A stretch of DNA of 64,000 bases from Woeseiaceae bacterium (GTDB lineage Bacteria; Pseudomonadota; Gammaproteobacteria; Steroidobacterales; Woeseiaceae): the NCBI GenBank assembly GCA_028289545.1, contig JANQPG010000024.1, positions 62,001 to 126,000 on the forward strand, in the 5' to 3' direction. Of this stretch, positions 26,150 through 34,811 are shown piece by piece. Made by a program: the position numbers and the translations under genes. How positions within the stretch are numbered: position 1 is the stretch's first letter; the number at the start of each line of letters is the position of its first letter. Below the pieces are notes generated by a model. The model was given only the letters and a program-made list of their open reading frames with translations, made no database searches and had not been told where the DNA came from.

Positions 26150-29100
26150 ATGCGAATGCTTCTGAAAAAACTTTCAGTCATGTCAGCAACCGCAGCGCTC
26201 GTGGTTGTCTCCGCATTTGGTCTCGGACCGATCGAGACCTCACTCGCGCAAGCCTATTTCGACATAAACGTGCGCATTACGGAGCTCACCGGCCTCGATC
26301 GCAACGAAATAGATGGCATGTACGCCGTTGAGCAGCGCGCCGATATGGTGTTGATTGCCTCCGATATAACCATCCCCATCGTCCTCGAGCCCAAGCTTGG
26401 CTACCTGCTGATCCGGGTCGCGGCCACGGGCGAGTGGATACGCGTACTGATCGACGGCGCTGAGTGGGCGAGCGATTTCCTGCCGGCCCTGGAGCAGCTT
26501 GGCGTTGAAATCAACCAGCAACCGGCCGGCACAATCGACGCGTTGACGCCGGCGGCGGAGGCCGCACAACTCGCTACGACCGCCAGCATGTCAGCGGAAG
26601 AGGTCGCTGATCTGGTGAGAGGCGGTGTGCCCGGCAGCGGGACGAATCCGCCGGCGCCCGTTGGCGGTAGCGACACGTTTGGGCGCACGGCTGGTTCAAT
26701 GGGCGTCTCAAGCTCAGGCGAGGCGACGTACACACTTCCAATCTTTGTGCCGCGGGGTGCCGGCGGTTTGCAACCGGAGTTGGCGCTCGCGTACGGACAT
26801 AGGCAGCACGAAGGCATTGCGGGAGTAGGCTGGGGTGTTTCAGGTCTGTCTGCGATTACCCGTTGTGCGAAGACGAGGGCGCAGGACGGCGCCCCCGACT
26901 CCGTTCAGCTAGAGCGGGACGATCGTTACTGCCTCGATGGAAATCAGTTGAGACATGTTGGAGGCGCCTACGGCTACGCCAATTCGACCTATCGAACCGA
27001 GGTAGACCTTGTTGCGCGGATTACAGCCCAGGGATCCGCTGGGAATGGCCCTGCCTGGTTCAAGGTTGAGAGCAAAGATGGACTGATCTACGAATACGGA
27101 AATTCGGCTGATTCGCGCATTGAGACCCTCCGTTTGAACTATGAGTCCACGGTCAGGACGTGGGCATTGACCTCAATCAGCGATCGGTTTGGTAACCAGG
27201 TCAACTACCACTATGAAGAAGATGGTCCACCGTTCGGCGACTTCCGAATCGACTATATCAATTACATGGGGAATCAGTTCAGGGTCGAGTTCCAGTACGC
27301 CACGCAGCCAGCCGACGACGTGGATGTCGGTTACGGTGCGGGCGGCCTGATCGAAGACGAAAAGCGGCTCGAGCATATCGATGTCAAGAGCTTAGCCGTC
27401 GGGTCTCAAGGCGGGGGCTACCACGAGGTAGTTCGTCGGTACGCTATTGGCTACGACAGCACGCTCTCCTCGGCGAGTCGCAGCCGTGTCTCCTCAATAA
27501 CGGAGTGTGCCGGGAATCCGTTGGTTTGCAGGTCGCCAACGCAGTTCGACTATCAGGATGGCACCTCGGACTTTGGCCCGGAGATTCAATCGGGCACGTT
27601 ACCCTCCGGAACCGAGCCGCTGGTACTCGACGTCAATGGGGACGGCAGGACGGATCTTGTTTACCCGTCCAGCGCGACTTCGGGCAACTGGATGTACCGA
27701 TTGGCAACAGTGACTGGCGATCTGGGCGCGGCCATCAATTCCGGGATCAGCAGCGCCAATCACGAACACGCTATCGGATTGGACTACGACGCAGACGGAA
27801 TTGAAGACATTCTGGTGCCGACGAGCGGTGGCACGTGGTGGGCAATCCTGGGGTCCGCAACGGGGCTCTCGAGCGCCACTAACACGAACACGCCTCTCGA
27901 CAGTACGCCGGGCAACGCTACGTCGATCGATATGAACGGTGACGGCCGTGAAGACCTTGTGTACGGCGAAGGGATATCGTTTATCGGAACCGAATCTGGA
28001 GTGAACTTCTACTCAGGGCAAGTCTACGTCAGGCACCGAACCCTGACCGGTTTCGAGGCGACACCTACATTGCTGGCCGAGACGCCACAGGTGATCTTTC
28101 CCCAGACGAGGATATTCTCCGATGCCAGTCGTCAGTCACGGCACCCCGACTTCGACGTAAACGGCGACGGCTACAAAGATCTCGCGATCTACCATGTCGT
28201 CGTTAACTTCAATGGCATTAGCCACAAGGTCAAATTCATCCTCGGCGGCGGTGTCGGAGAGATGACGCTGCATATGGGCTACCCGGGCGGGGGCGGGCTG
28301 CCGTTCGACATCAACGGAGACGGCTACACTGATGTCGTCTCCGCGCATGGCAACAACCTCGTTTACCAGATTAGCAGTGGACCGAGCTTCAACGGGATCC
28401 GCAGTGGGGCTAGTGCGCCAGGAGTTATGCTCTCGGATGTCGTGACGATGGATTGGGACGGCGACGGCCACGAAGACCTTGTCTACAAGATACTGGGTTC
28501 CAACAACTGGCAGGTCGCGCGTTCGGACGGTTACGACCTGGAGGCTTCGATCGACACCGGGCTGTCAAACTCAACGGTCGATACGGTGCTCCCCATGGAC
28601 GTCAATGGCGATGGCATGATCGACCTTGGGTACACGACGACCTCTGGAACCTTTGCGTACCGGCTGCATACTGGCGTAAAACCCGATCTGCTGACCTCGG
28701 TCACAGACGGCCACGACAATACGGTCTCTATTGAGTACCTGCCGATATCGAACGACAGCGTGTATACGCGCTACTACGACGCTCAACTCCCGAGCCAGGA
28801 CTACCAGGGTCCGACATACGTCGTTGACCGGATTACCCAATCCGATGGAGTGGGAGGCGAGTTTTCAAGAATCTATCGCTACTTCGGCGCGCAGCGTGAT
28901 CTGGAAGGTCGCGGGCTAAGTGGTTTCGACCGCAGGGACATTACGGACAATCGGGATGGGACGAGGCTGACTGAGCACTACCATCGCGATTGGCCGTATC
29001 GCGGACGAACACGCACATCTGAGCTTTACCTCGACGATGGCACGCTCGTGCGGCGCAACGATTACGTATGGGACTCCGTCAGTGGCGGAACCGGATTCCA

Positions 29101-32100
29101 GACTTTCCAGTATCCTTATGTCAGCCAATACTCAGAGACGATCTACGAGGCCGGTGGTCCGTTCAATGGCAACGCACTGACGACAACAACGGTCACGACC
29201 CAGGTGGATAGCTTGGGCACGCCAACTGAGGTTCGACGAGTTGTCGAGGAGCTCAGTTCGGCGAACGGTCTGGAGCCCGGCTCCACATACACGGAGTTAC
29301 TTGTCGCAGAGCCAACCGGGTATCCGTTACTAAACAACCTGTCGACGTGGTGTATCGGACGGCCGCAGCGGACCGAGTTAACACACTACTCCGGTAGTTC
29401 TCAAGGCTCGATCACGAGAACCAGGGCGTTCGCCTGGAACACGTCACAGTGCCGTGTCGATTCGGTCACTGTAGAGCCGGGGACTAACTACGAGGTGGTT
29501 TCTGCGTTCGGCTACGACGGTGCCGGAAACGTTGAAACCGAGACGGTTACTGGCGTCGGCATGGCACCTCGCGTTACTCAAACCGACTGGGGCGTCTTCG
29601 ATGTGTACCCACAGAACGTGACCAACGCCGAAGGTGAGGAAACTGTTTACGCAAGAGACATTGCGACGGGCGATCTGACGTCTGTTACCGATCCGAACGG
29701 TGTCGCGATTCAGTGGGAACATGATCTTTTCGGTAACGTGAATCGCGAGATTCGTCCGGATGGTACTCAGGTTCGGTTTGTTCTGAAGGACTGCACGAAT
29801 GCTAACGCCTACTGCGGAACGCACTTCGACCGCGTTAAAACGCGCCTTTATGCGTCGACTGAAACAGCCTCTGGCGGACAAATTCGATTCGACGAGACTT
29901 ACGCTGACTCTTTCGACAGAACGGTCCAGTCTTCTGAACAATCTCTGAGCGGAAAGGTTGCCAACGTTCGGACTATCTATGACCGCTTTGGACGGGTCTA
30001 TCAGCGGTCGGCGCCGGACTTCGCCTTCCTGCCACAGTTTTACTCGACGTTCGTTTACGACGAAGTGGGTCGCACCGTACAGATTATGGAGCCGGTCAAC
30101 GATAGTTCATCGAGCCTGCAATACACGTTTATCGATTACGAGGGCCTTAGTACCCGCGTGACCGACCCGGAAAGCAAGGTGTCGACGCGGGTGATCAATT
30201 CCAGGGGCCAATTGCGACGGTCGACGGACCATGACGGCTACTACCAGCAATTCGACTACGACAGCTTCGGTAGCGTGTTGCAGGTCACCGACAGCCTGTC
30301 GAATACGCTGTTGTCTGCAACCTACGAGTACGGCATCGGCGCATTCCGCCGCACGTCGAACGATATGGACCTGGGCAGCTGGACGTACACACCGAATGCG
30401 CTTGGTGAGGTGGTGGCCTTCACGGACGCCAAGAACCAGTCTTTCTCGGCAACGTTTGACAGGGTCGGGCGACCCAAAACCCGCACGGAAGCAGAGGGGA
30501 CGACCACATGGACCTGGGGAGACTCCATTGCCTCCCATGACGTTGGCAAGCTCAGATCCGTAGTCATGTCAGCGGTCCCTTCACATTCCCAGAGTTTTGA
30601 ATACGACAGTCTCGGCCGGCTGAGCAAGCATACGACGACGTCGGATGCGACATACGAGATTGACTACGCCTACAACACGACAACCGGATATCTTGAGAGT
30701 ATCGAGTATCCGGAGAGTACGAGCTCGTATCGTTTCAAGGTGCTCCAGGAGTACGAAGCCGGAATTCTCAAGCGTGTCAGGCGTAGTGACGGGCCGCAAA
30801 CGACCTACTGGGAAGCGGAATCCGCGGATTCGTTCGGCAATGTTACGCGAGTCGCGCTCGGCAACGGTGTTGATACGGTGCGCTCGTACGACTCGGCGAC
30901 CGGTCGGCTCGAATCCATCAGAAGCGGACCGTCCGGATCCGGGTCTCTCCAAAACATGAGCTATCTGTGGGATAGGGTCGGGAATCTGACGAAGCGCCAT
31001 GATTTGAACCGCGGCTTAGATGAGCGTTTCTTCTACGACAATCTGCACAGGCTTGACTCGTCGTCGCTCAACGGTACGACCAACCTGAGTCTGGACTATG
31101 ACCTAATGGGGAATATCCTCTCCAAGAGCAGTGTTGGTCCAGGACAGTGGGGCTACCACCCGAGTAAGAAGCACGCCGTGACGTCCGCGGGCTCCGCCAC
31201 CTATGAGTACGACGCCAATGGAAACATGGATCTTCGCGACGGGGACTCGATATCGTGGTCGAGCTACAACTACCCAACCCGCATACAAGAAGGCGCGCGC
31301 GAGTATGAGTATTCGTACGACTCAGACCGCGAGAAATGGCGCCAGATATATACGGATGGCGCGACAACCGAAACGACAATCTATGTCGCCGGCATATTTG
31401 AGAAGAACGTAAGCAGTTCAGGTACGGAGTATCGGCATTACGTCAACGTAGGAAGGCAGTCGCATGCCATCCACGTTCGCGAGGCGGGAGGGGCAACTTA
31501 CGATCGCTACCTGCTGCACAACCATCAGGAGAGCATAGCCGCCATACTTGATAACTCCGGTTCCGCCCTCGTCTACGAGAATTTCTCCGCCTTCGGCGAG
31601 CGACGAGATCCTACGGATTGGGATGGGCCTCCGTCGATTGCTGATGAAAACGTGATTGCTGACACGACGGACCTGGGCTACACGGGTCACCTGAGCCTCG
31701 AGCAGAGCTCGCTCGTGCATATGCGAGGCAGAGTGTTCGATACGAAGCTGGGGAGAGCGCTATCGGCTGATCCGTTCGTGACGTCGCCAAGCAGGACGCA
31801 GTATTTCAATCGCTACGCATACGTTTACAACAACCCGCTGAAATACACCGACCCCAGCGGGTTTTGCGGCGATTGTGGCATAGTGGTTACGTTTTCGTTC
31901 ATACAGTCTCTAGCTTACTTCGACCTTGGAGGAAGCACCCCGCCGCCGCCCGACTGGTGCAAGGAAGGCAAACCGGCCGGTTGCTACGGAGCCGCGTCCG
32001 CACTCGATGACGGCATTGTAGTAACCGACGCGCATTCGCTTCCGATGCAGTCGGAAGATCCCTGGCATTCAGGGATGGTTGCCGATGGGGCCCAGCTTGT

Positions 32101-33043
32101 GGCTGGGCTCGCTCCCGGTGGCGACGCGCTATACGAACTAGGCGTAAACGGCGATGCACAGGCAGCGTTGGAGTCGGCCGGGCTGGAGATTGCGATGACG
32201 GCTACAGGCGCCGCTATCGGCGCGTTCGCTGGTGGTGTCGGAGCCGTACCGGGTGCCGCGATTGGATACGCGAGCGCGAAGGTTGTCAGAGTGAGTCGTG
32301 CTACTGCCCGATTCTTCCGGCGAGTCTTCGGGAAGTGTTGTTTCGTCGCCGGGACGCTGGTGGCGGCGAGCGCCGGGCTAGTCCCGATCGAGTCCATAGC
32401 CGTTGGCGACGAGGTTTGGGCTCGCGATCCCCAAACTGGGGAGACGGCTCTCAAGGCCGTAACTGACCTGATCACCAGGCACGAGCGCGAGATATGGGAA
32501 GTCGAGATTCGCCATGAGGACGGGACCGTCGAGGTCTTCGAGACAACGGATGATCATCCATGGTGGGTAGAAAGTGAGGGCTGGGTCGAAACGGCGGACT
32601 TGAAGGCGGGTCAACTCGCTGAGACCCAGTCGAACGATGCTTCGACGATCGTCCGAGTAGAGCTTACAACTCGCGTCGAGGCCACCTACAACCTTACTGT
32701 TGCTGACTTCGAGACTTATTTCGTTGGCTCAAATCGCGTACTTGTTCATAACTGTAAGATCCCAAACAGTGTAAAAGAGCTGCCGCTGAAAGACTCACCG
32801 TTCGGTAGGAAACTCTCACTATCTGACGAGCAACTGCAGAGCGGAGCCCCTGGGCATTTTTCTCGCGACCAAATTGAGGACGCGATCATAGATGCCAAAA
32901 CCAGCATTGCGAGTCGTCGATCAGAACTTGCGGTGTTTGATGCCGCGGGTGGTGGGAGCGCCACGAAGCGACTGGCTCATGCTAGACGTATTTCTTTGGA
33001 AGAAGACTTCTTGCGAAGTCTTGAAAAAGCGCGTGGTCGTTAG
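26150..33043 (+). CDS. SpvB/TcB-type RHS polymorphic toxin with HINT domain and C-terminal toxin
   Basis: 2297 residues from ATG 26150 (AAAAGGTGGAG upstream; the frame is open 32 codons earlier). A signal peptide ends near SLAQA. Then come an SpvB-like region (TYTLPIFVPRGAGGLQPELA), six FG-GAP/VCBS repeats (DVNGDGRTDLVY, DINGDGYTDVV and others) and a TcdB middle part (QRDLEGRGLSGFDRRDI). Many YD repeats lead to an RHS core (GRALSADPF, NRYAYVYNNPLKYTDPSGF). A HINT protease-like domain runs from CFVAGT (Cys2064) to VLVHNC (Cys2202). The last 94 residues are a variable, charged tip I do not recognise. RHS shells enclose a toxin and HINT domains cut it free. The next gene starts one base after the stop and is the likely immunity gene. 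Confidence 0.9.
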   Translation: MRMLLKKLSVMSATAALVVVSAFGLGPIETSLAQAYFDINVRITELTGLDRNEIDGMYAVEQRADMVLIASDITIPIVLEPKLGYLLIRVAATGEWIRVLIDGAEWASDFLPALEQLGVEINQQPAGTIDALTPAAEAAQLATTASMSAEEVADLVRGGVPGSGTNPPAPVGGSDTFGRTAGSMGVSSSGEATYTLPIFVPRGAGGLQPELALAYGHRQHEGIAGVGWGVSGLSAITRCAKTRAQDGAPDSVQLERDDRYCLDGNQLRHVGGAYGYANSTYRTEVDLVARITAQGSAGNGPAWFKVESKDGLIYEYGNSADSRIETLRLNYESTVRTWALTSISDRFGNQVNYHYEEDGPPFGDFRIDYINYMGNQFRVEFQYATQPADDVDVGYGAGGLIEDEKRLEHIDVKSLAVGSQGGGYHEVVRRYAIGYDSTLSSASRSRVSSITECAGNPLVCRSPTQFDYQDGTSDFGPEIQSGTLPSGTEPLVLDVNGDGRTDLVYPSSATSGNWMYRLATVTGDLGAAINSGISSANHEHAIGLDYDADGIEDILVPTSGGTWWAILGSATGLSSATNTNTPLDSTPGNATSIDMNGDGREDLVYGEGISFIGTESGVNFYSGQVYVRHRTLTGFEATPTLLAETPQVIFPQTRIFSDASRQSRHPDFDVNGDGYKDLAIYHVVVNFNGISHKVKFILGGGVGEMTLHMGYPGGGGLPFDINGDGYTDVVSAHGNNLVYQISSGPSFNGIRSGASAPGVMLSDVVTMDWDGDGHEDLVYKILGSNNWQVARSDGYDLEASIDTGLSNSTVDTVLPMDVNGDGMIDLGYTTTSGTFAYRLHTGVKPDLLTSVTDGHDNTVSIEYLPISNDSVYTRYYDAQLPSQDYQGPTYVVDRITQSDGVGGEFSRIYRYFGAQRDLEGRGLSGFDRRDITDNRDGTRLTEHYHRDWPYRGRTRTSELYLDDGTLVRRNDYVWDSVSGGTGFQTFQYPYVSQYSETIYEAGGPFNGNALTTTTVTTQVDSLGTPTEVRRVVEELSSANGLEPGSTYTELLVAEPTGYPLLNNLSTWCIGRPQRTELTHYSGSSQGSITRTRAFAWNTSQCRVDSVTVEPGTNYEVVSAFGYDGAGNVETETVTGVGMAPRVTQTDWGVFDVYPQNVTNAEGEETVYARDIATGDLTSVTDPNGVAIQWEHDLFGNVNREIRPDGTQVRFVLKDCTNANAYCGTHFDRVKTRLYASTETASGGQIRFDETYADSFDRTVQSSEQSLSGKVANVRTIYDRFGRVYQRSAPDFAFLPQFYSTFVYDEVGRTVQIMEPVNDSSSSLQYTFIDYEGLSTRVTDPESKVSTRVINSRGQLRRSTDHDGYYQQFDYDSFGSVLQVTDSLSNTLLSATYEYGIGAFRRTSNDMDLGSWTYTPNALGEVVAFTDAKNQSFSATFDRVGRPKTRTEAEGTTTWTWGDSIASHDVGKLRSVVMSAVPSHSQSFEYDSLGRLSKHTTTSDATYEIDYAYNTTTGYLESIEYPESTSSYRFKVLQEYEAGILKRVRRSDGPQTTYWEAESADSFGNVTRVALGNGVDTVRSYDSATGRLESIRSGPSGSGSLQNMSYLWDRVGNLTKRHDLNRGLDERFFYDNLHRLDSSSLNGTTNLSLDYDLMGNILSKSSVGPGQWGYHPSKKHAVTSAGSATYEYDANGNMDLRDGDSISWSSYNYPTRIQEGAREYEYSYDSDREKWRQIYTDGATTETTIYVAGIFEKNVSSSGTEYRHYVNVGRQSHAIHVREAGGATYDRYLLHNHQESIAAILDNSGSALVYENFSAFGERRDPTDWDGPPSIADENVIADTTDLGYTGHLSLEQSSLVHMRGRVFDTKLGRALSADPFVTSPSRTQYFNRYAYVYNNPLKYTDPSGFCGDCGIVVTFSFIQSLAYFDLGGSTPPPPDWCKEGKPAGCYGAASALDDGIVVTDAHSLPMQSEDPWHSGMVADGAQLVAGLAPGGDALYELGVNGDAQAALESAGLEIAMTATGAAIGAFAGGVGAVPGAAIGYASAKVVRVSRATARFFRRVFGKCCFVAGTLVAASAGLVPIESIAVGDEVWARDPQTGETALKAVTDLITRHEREIWEVEIRHEDGTVEVFETTDDHPWWVESEGWVETADLKAGQLAETQSNDASTIVRVELTTRVEATYNLTVADFETYFVGSNRVLVHNCKIPNSVKELPLKDSPFGRKLSLSDEQLQSGAPGHFSRDQIEDAIIDAKTSIASRRSELAVFDAAGGGSATKRLAHARRISLEEDFLRSLEKARGR

Positions 33044-33044
33044 T

Positions 33045-33458
33045 ATGGAAATGAGCGTTGAGGCAGAGCTTGACGGAATTGCGGCGCGTGCTGCCGGTGA
33101 TGGTGTAGATCTGCTTGGCAAGCTTGCTGATCAATTCCGTGTCGGCAGATCCATAGATGAGCTTGTCGCAGTACTGGGGACAGCTGATCCAGACGTGCTT
33201 GAAATGGCTCTTTGGATATTCAGCGAGATCGACTTTGAGCAATACGATAGGCAGGACATATTGGACAAACTGGCATCTCTGACATGCCACAAGGTTGCCG
33301 CTGTACGACTGCAGTCTTTGATTGCACTCTTCCCGGCTTTCGGTCGCACGGAGAGTACCTACGATTCAGTTCTTGACAAATTGTGTAGTGACCCAAACCC
33401 GGGCGTCTGCCAAGCGGCGAAGCAAGCACTTGATCGCCTTGGAGACAGGAGGGACTGA
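33045..33458 (+). CDS. Probable immunity protein, HEAT-repeat-like
   Basis: 137 residues from ATG 33045, one base after the toxin stop, so translation is coupled. The protein is entirely helical with two or three HEAT-like pairs (PDVLEMALWIFSEIDF, RQDILDKLASLTCHKVAAVRLQSLIALFPAFGR, NPGVCQAAKQALDRLGDRR). It is acidic at the N-terminal side, while the toxin tip is basic. HEAT-like folds occur among known immunity proteins. The assignment as immunity comes from position and size, not from a recognised family. The upstream extension of this frame overlaps the toxin gene and is not credible. Confidence 0.65.
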   Translation: MEMSVEAELDGIAARAAGDGVDLLGKLADQFRVGRSIDELVAVLGTADPDVLEMALWIFSEIDFEQYDRQDILDKLASLTCHKVAAVRLQSLIALFPAFGRTESTYDSVLDKLCSDPNPGVCQAAKQALDRLGDRRD

Positions 33459-33591
33459 TTCGGCGGCGATGGCAGTCCATGGGTTGTTGTGACGTCAGCT
33501 GGATCACTGACTGCGTTAGCATCGAATTTATGTGGTTGAAACCCGAAGACGGTCGGCTGGACACTGTCGGGCGTTCGCGAAGTTGATGGTG

Positions 33592-33726
33592 AACGAAGAA
33601 CAAACCTGCGGTGCGCTAGTCTTCGGAATTGATGGTTGGAAGACTGCACTGATCGTGTCTGAAGACGTCAAGCGAGCGTTGGAAAAAGGTGGTTGCCGAG
33701 GAATTCGATTTGAACCGGTAAACTAG
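33592..33726 (+). pseudogene. Orphan immunity gene fragment, Imm11/Imm43-like C-terminus
   Basis: The segment ALVFGIDGWKTALIVSEDVKRALEKGGCRGIRFEPVN resembles the conserved ending of DUF1629/Imm11-type immunity proteins (a LIVSE-x-VK-x-ALE...G-x-RFEPV pattern). The upstream part of such a gene (about 130 residues) is missing. Displaced immunity remnants downstream of an active pair are typical of RHS loci that have exchanged toxin tips. Confidence 0.5.
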
Positions 33727-33739
33727 TGCCCCAAGGGCC

Positions 33740-33910
33740 ATGACTACCTATCAACGACGTGTGTTCAGGGAGCTTGCTGCAAGCGGTCGTGCGAACACTG
33801 TAACGGAACACACGAGGATCGCCATAGAAGCACTGCAGACTGGTGGCGCGGGTCGTGAGATGGCCCGGTCGCTTGGCGCTCAGTCTGTCCCTCCCGTTTA
33901 TTCATCCTAA
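33740..33910 (+). CDS. Small orphan ORF in the RHS tail region
   Basis: A 56-codon frame (MTTYQRRVFRELAASGRA...ALQTGGAGREMARSLGAQS) follows the immunity remnant. It looks helical and could be a displaced toxin-tip fragment. No ribosome site is evident, so it may not be expressed. Confidence 0.25.
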   Translation: MTTYQRRVFRELAASGRANTVTEHTRIAIEALQTGGAGREMARSLGAQSVPPVYSS

Positions 33911-34175
33911 GCGACTCGCCAGTAGTATCCATGATGCAATCCACCGCAATGTCGGCGTGACCGGACTGCACGCCGATCTGAGAATTGAACGATCCGCCCC
34001 TTCGGCGAATCTTTCTCCAACGAAAGGTGCGTGCGAATCCTGTTGTAATAGTTCGGTAAGACTTGACCGACCGACGCGGATGCTGCTCACCCAGCACGAT
34101 CGTGTGATCCAGGCATTCTCTCCTTATCGTGCCGATCACGCGCTCGGCGTAAGCATTTTGCCCGGGCAAGGCTGA
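33907..34175 (-). pseudogene. IS3-type transposase C-terminal remnant with a frameshift
   Basis: PGQNAYAERVIGTIRRECLDHTIVLGE is the typical final part of the rve integrase core, including the Glu of the DDE triad. After about 38 codons the homology continues in another frame (NYYNRIRTHLSLEKDSPKGR, then HCGGLHHGYYWRVA and a stop at 33907). So one frameshift is present and about three quarters of the gene is missing. No inverted terminal repeats remain. Confidence 0.75.
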
Positions 34176-34258
34176 AGCTGTCAGAACTTCCGTAAACCAG
34201 CAGCTACGAAAACTCCAGAGAAATCAACGCGGACGAATAAACGGGAGGCACACTCGCT

Positions 34259-34573
34259 TTAGCCGGAAAAGGCGGTAATGTAGACCCAGTTAAAGTAACG
34301 GTTTGAACCGCACTGCTCGCCATCGTTAAGTGAAATCCGAACTTCTTTGTTGGCCATCAGCGCAGCCAAAGCCACGGCGAAATTTCTCTCGAGCCCAATA
34401 TCGCTGTCGTTTGCTTGTATGGCGGTGCCGTCTTCAAACTTGAAGTACACGATTCCAGTGGTTCTGTTGGGATAGATTTCCTTAACCTTGGTTTGGCAAA
34501 CGACATAGGCGTGCGCATCAGATATTGCAAAAAACGTAACGACAAACAGGACTGCTGTAAACCAACTCTTCAT
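34259..34573 (-). CDS. Small secreted protein, possible OB-fold family
   Basis: 104 residues with a signal peptide (MKSWFTAVLFVVTFFAISDAHA). The mature part has two Cys (VVCQTKV and EQCGSNRY) and a beta-rich pattern with one helix (NFAVALAALMANKEVRISL). The order strand-strand-helix-VRI-Cys-Tyr-strand matches the protein at 62274, so both probably belong to one family. It recalls the B-subunit-like small proteins with an OB fold, but I cannot confirm that. GGAGAC lies before the ATG. Confidence 0.6.
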   Translation of the reverse strand: MKSWFTAVLFVVTFFAISDAHAYVVCQTKVKEIYPNRTTGIVYFKFEDGTAIQANDSDIGLERNFAVALAALMANKEVRISLNDGEQCGSNRYFNWVYITAFSG

Positions 34574-34760
34574 CTTCGTCTCCTTACGTGTCTATGCGTG
34601 TAATTCCGCCGGTTGCGGAGTGTTTTCAGAGTATACGCTTTTGGAGGATGTAGAATTCGCTTCTACTCTTGAAAAATCAGCTGTTAAACAGCGCCTTATC
34701 GTGTGCATCCAACGACCTCCGATACCGATTGCAGCACCGGTAACCGGCCTGTCGCGGCGC

Positions 34761-34791
34761 AAAAAAAAGAGCCGGTCGGTGACCGGCTCTT
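34761..34791 (-). terminator. Intrinsic terminator of the TonB receptor gene
   Basis: An 11-bp stem (AAGAGCCGGTC with its complement), a 3-base loop and, on the minus strand, eight Ts follow the receptor stop at 34812 by about 20 bases. Confidence 0.9.
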
Positions 34792-34811
34792 CACGCAGGT
34801 GTACGTCGCGA

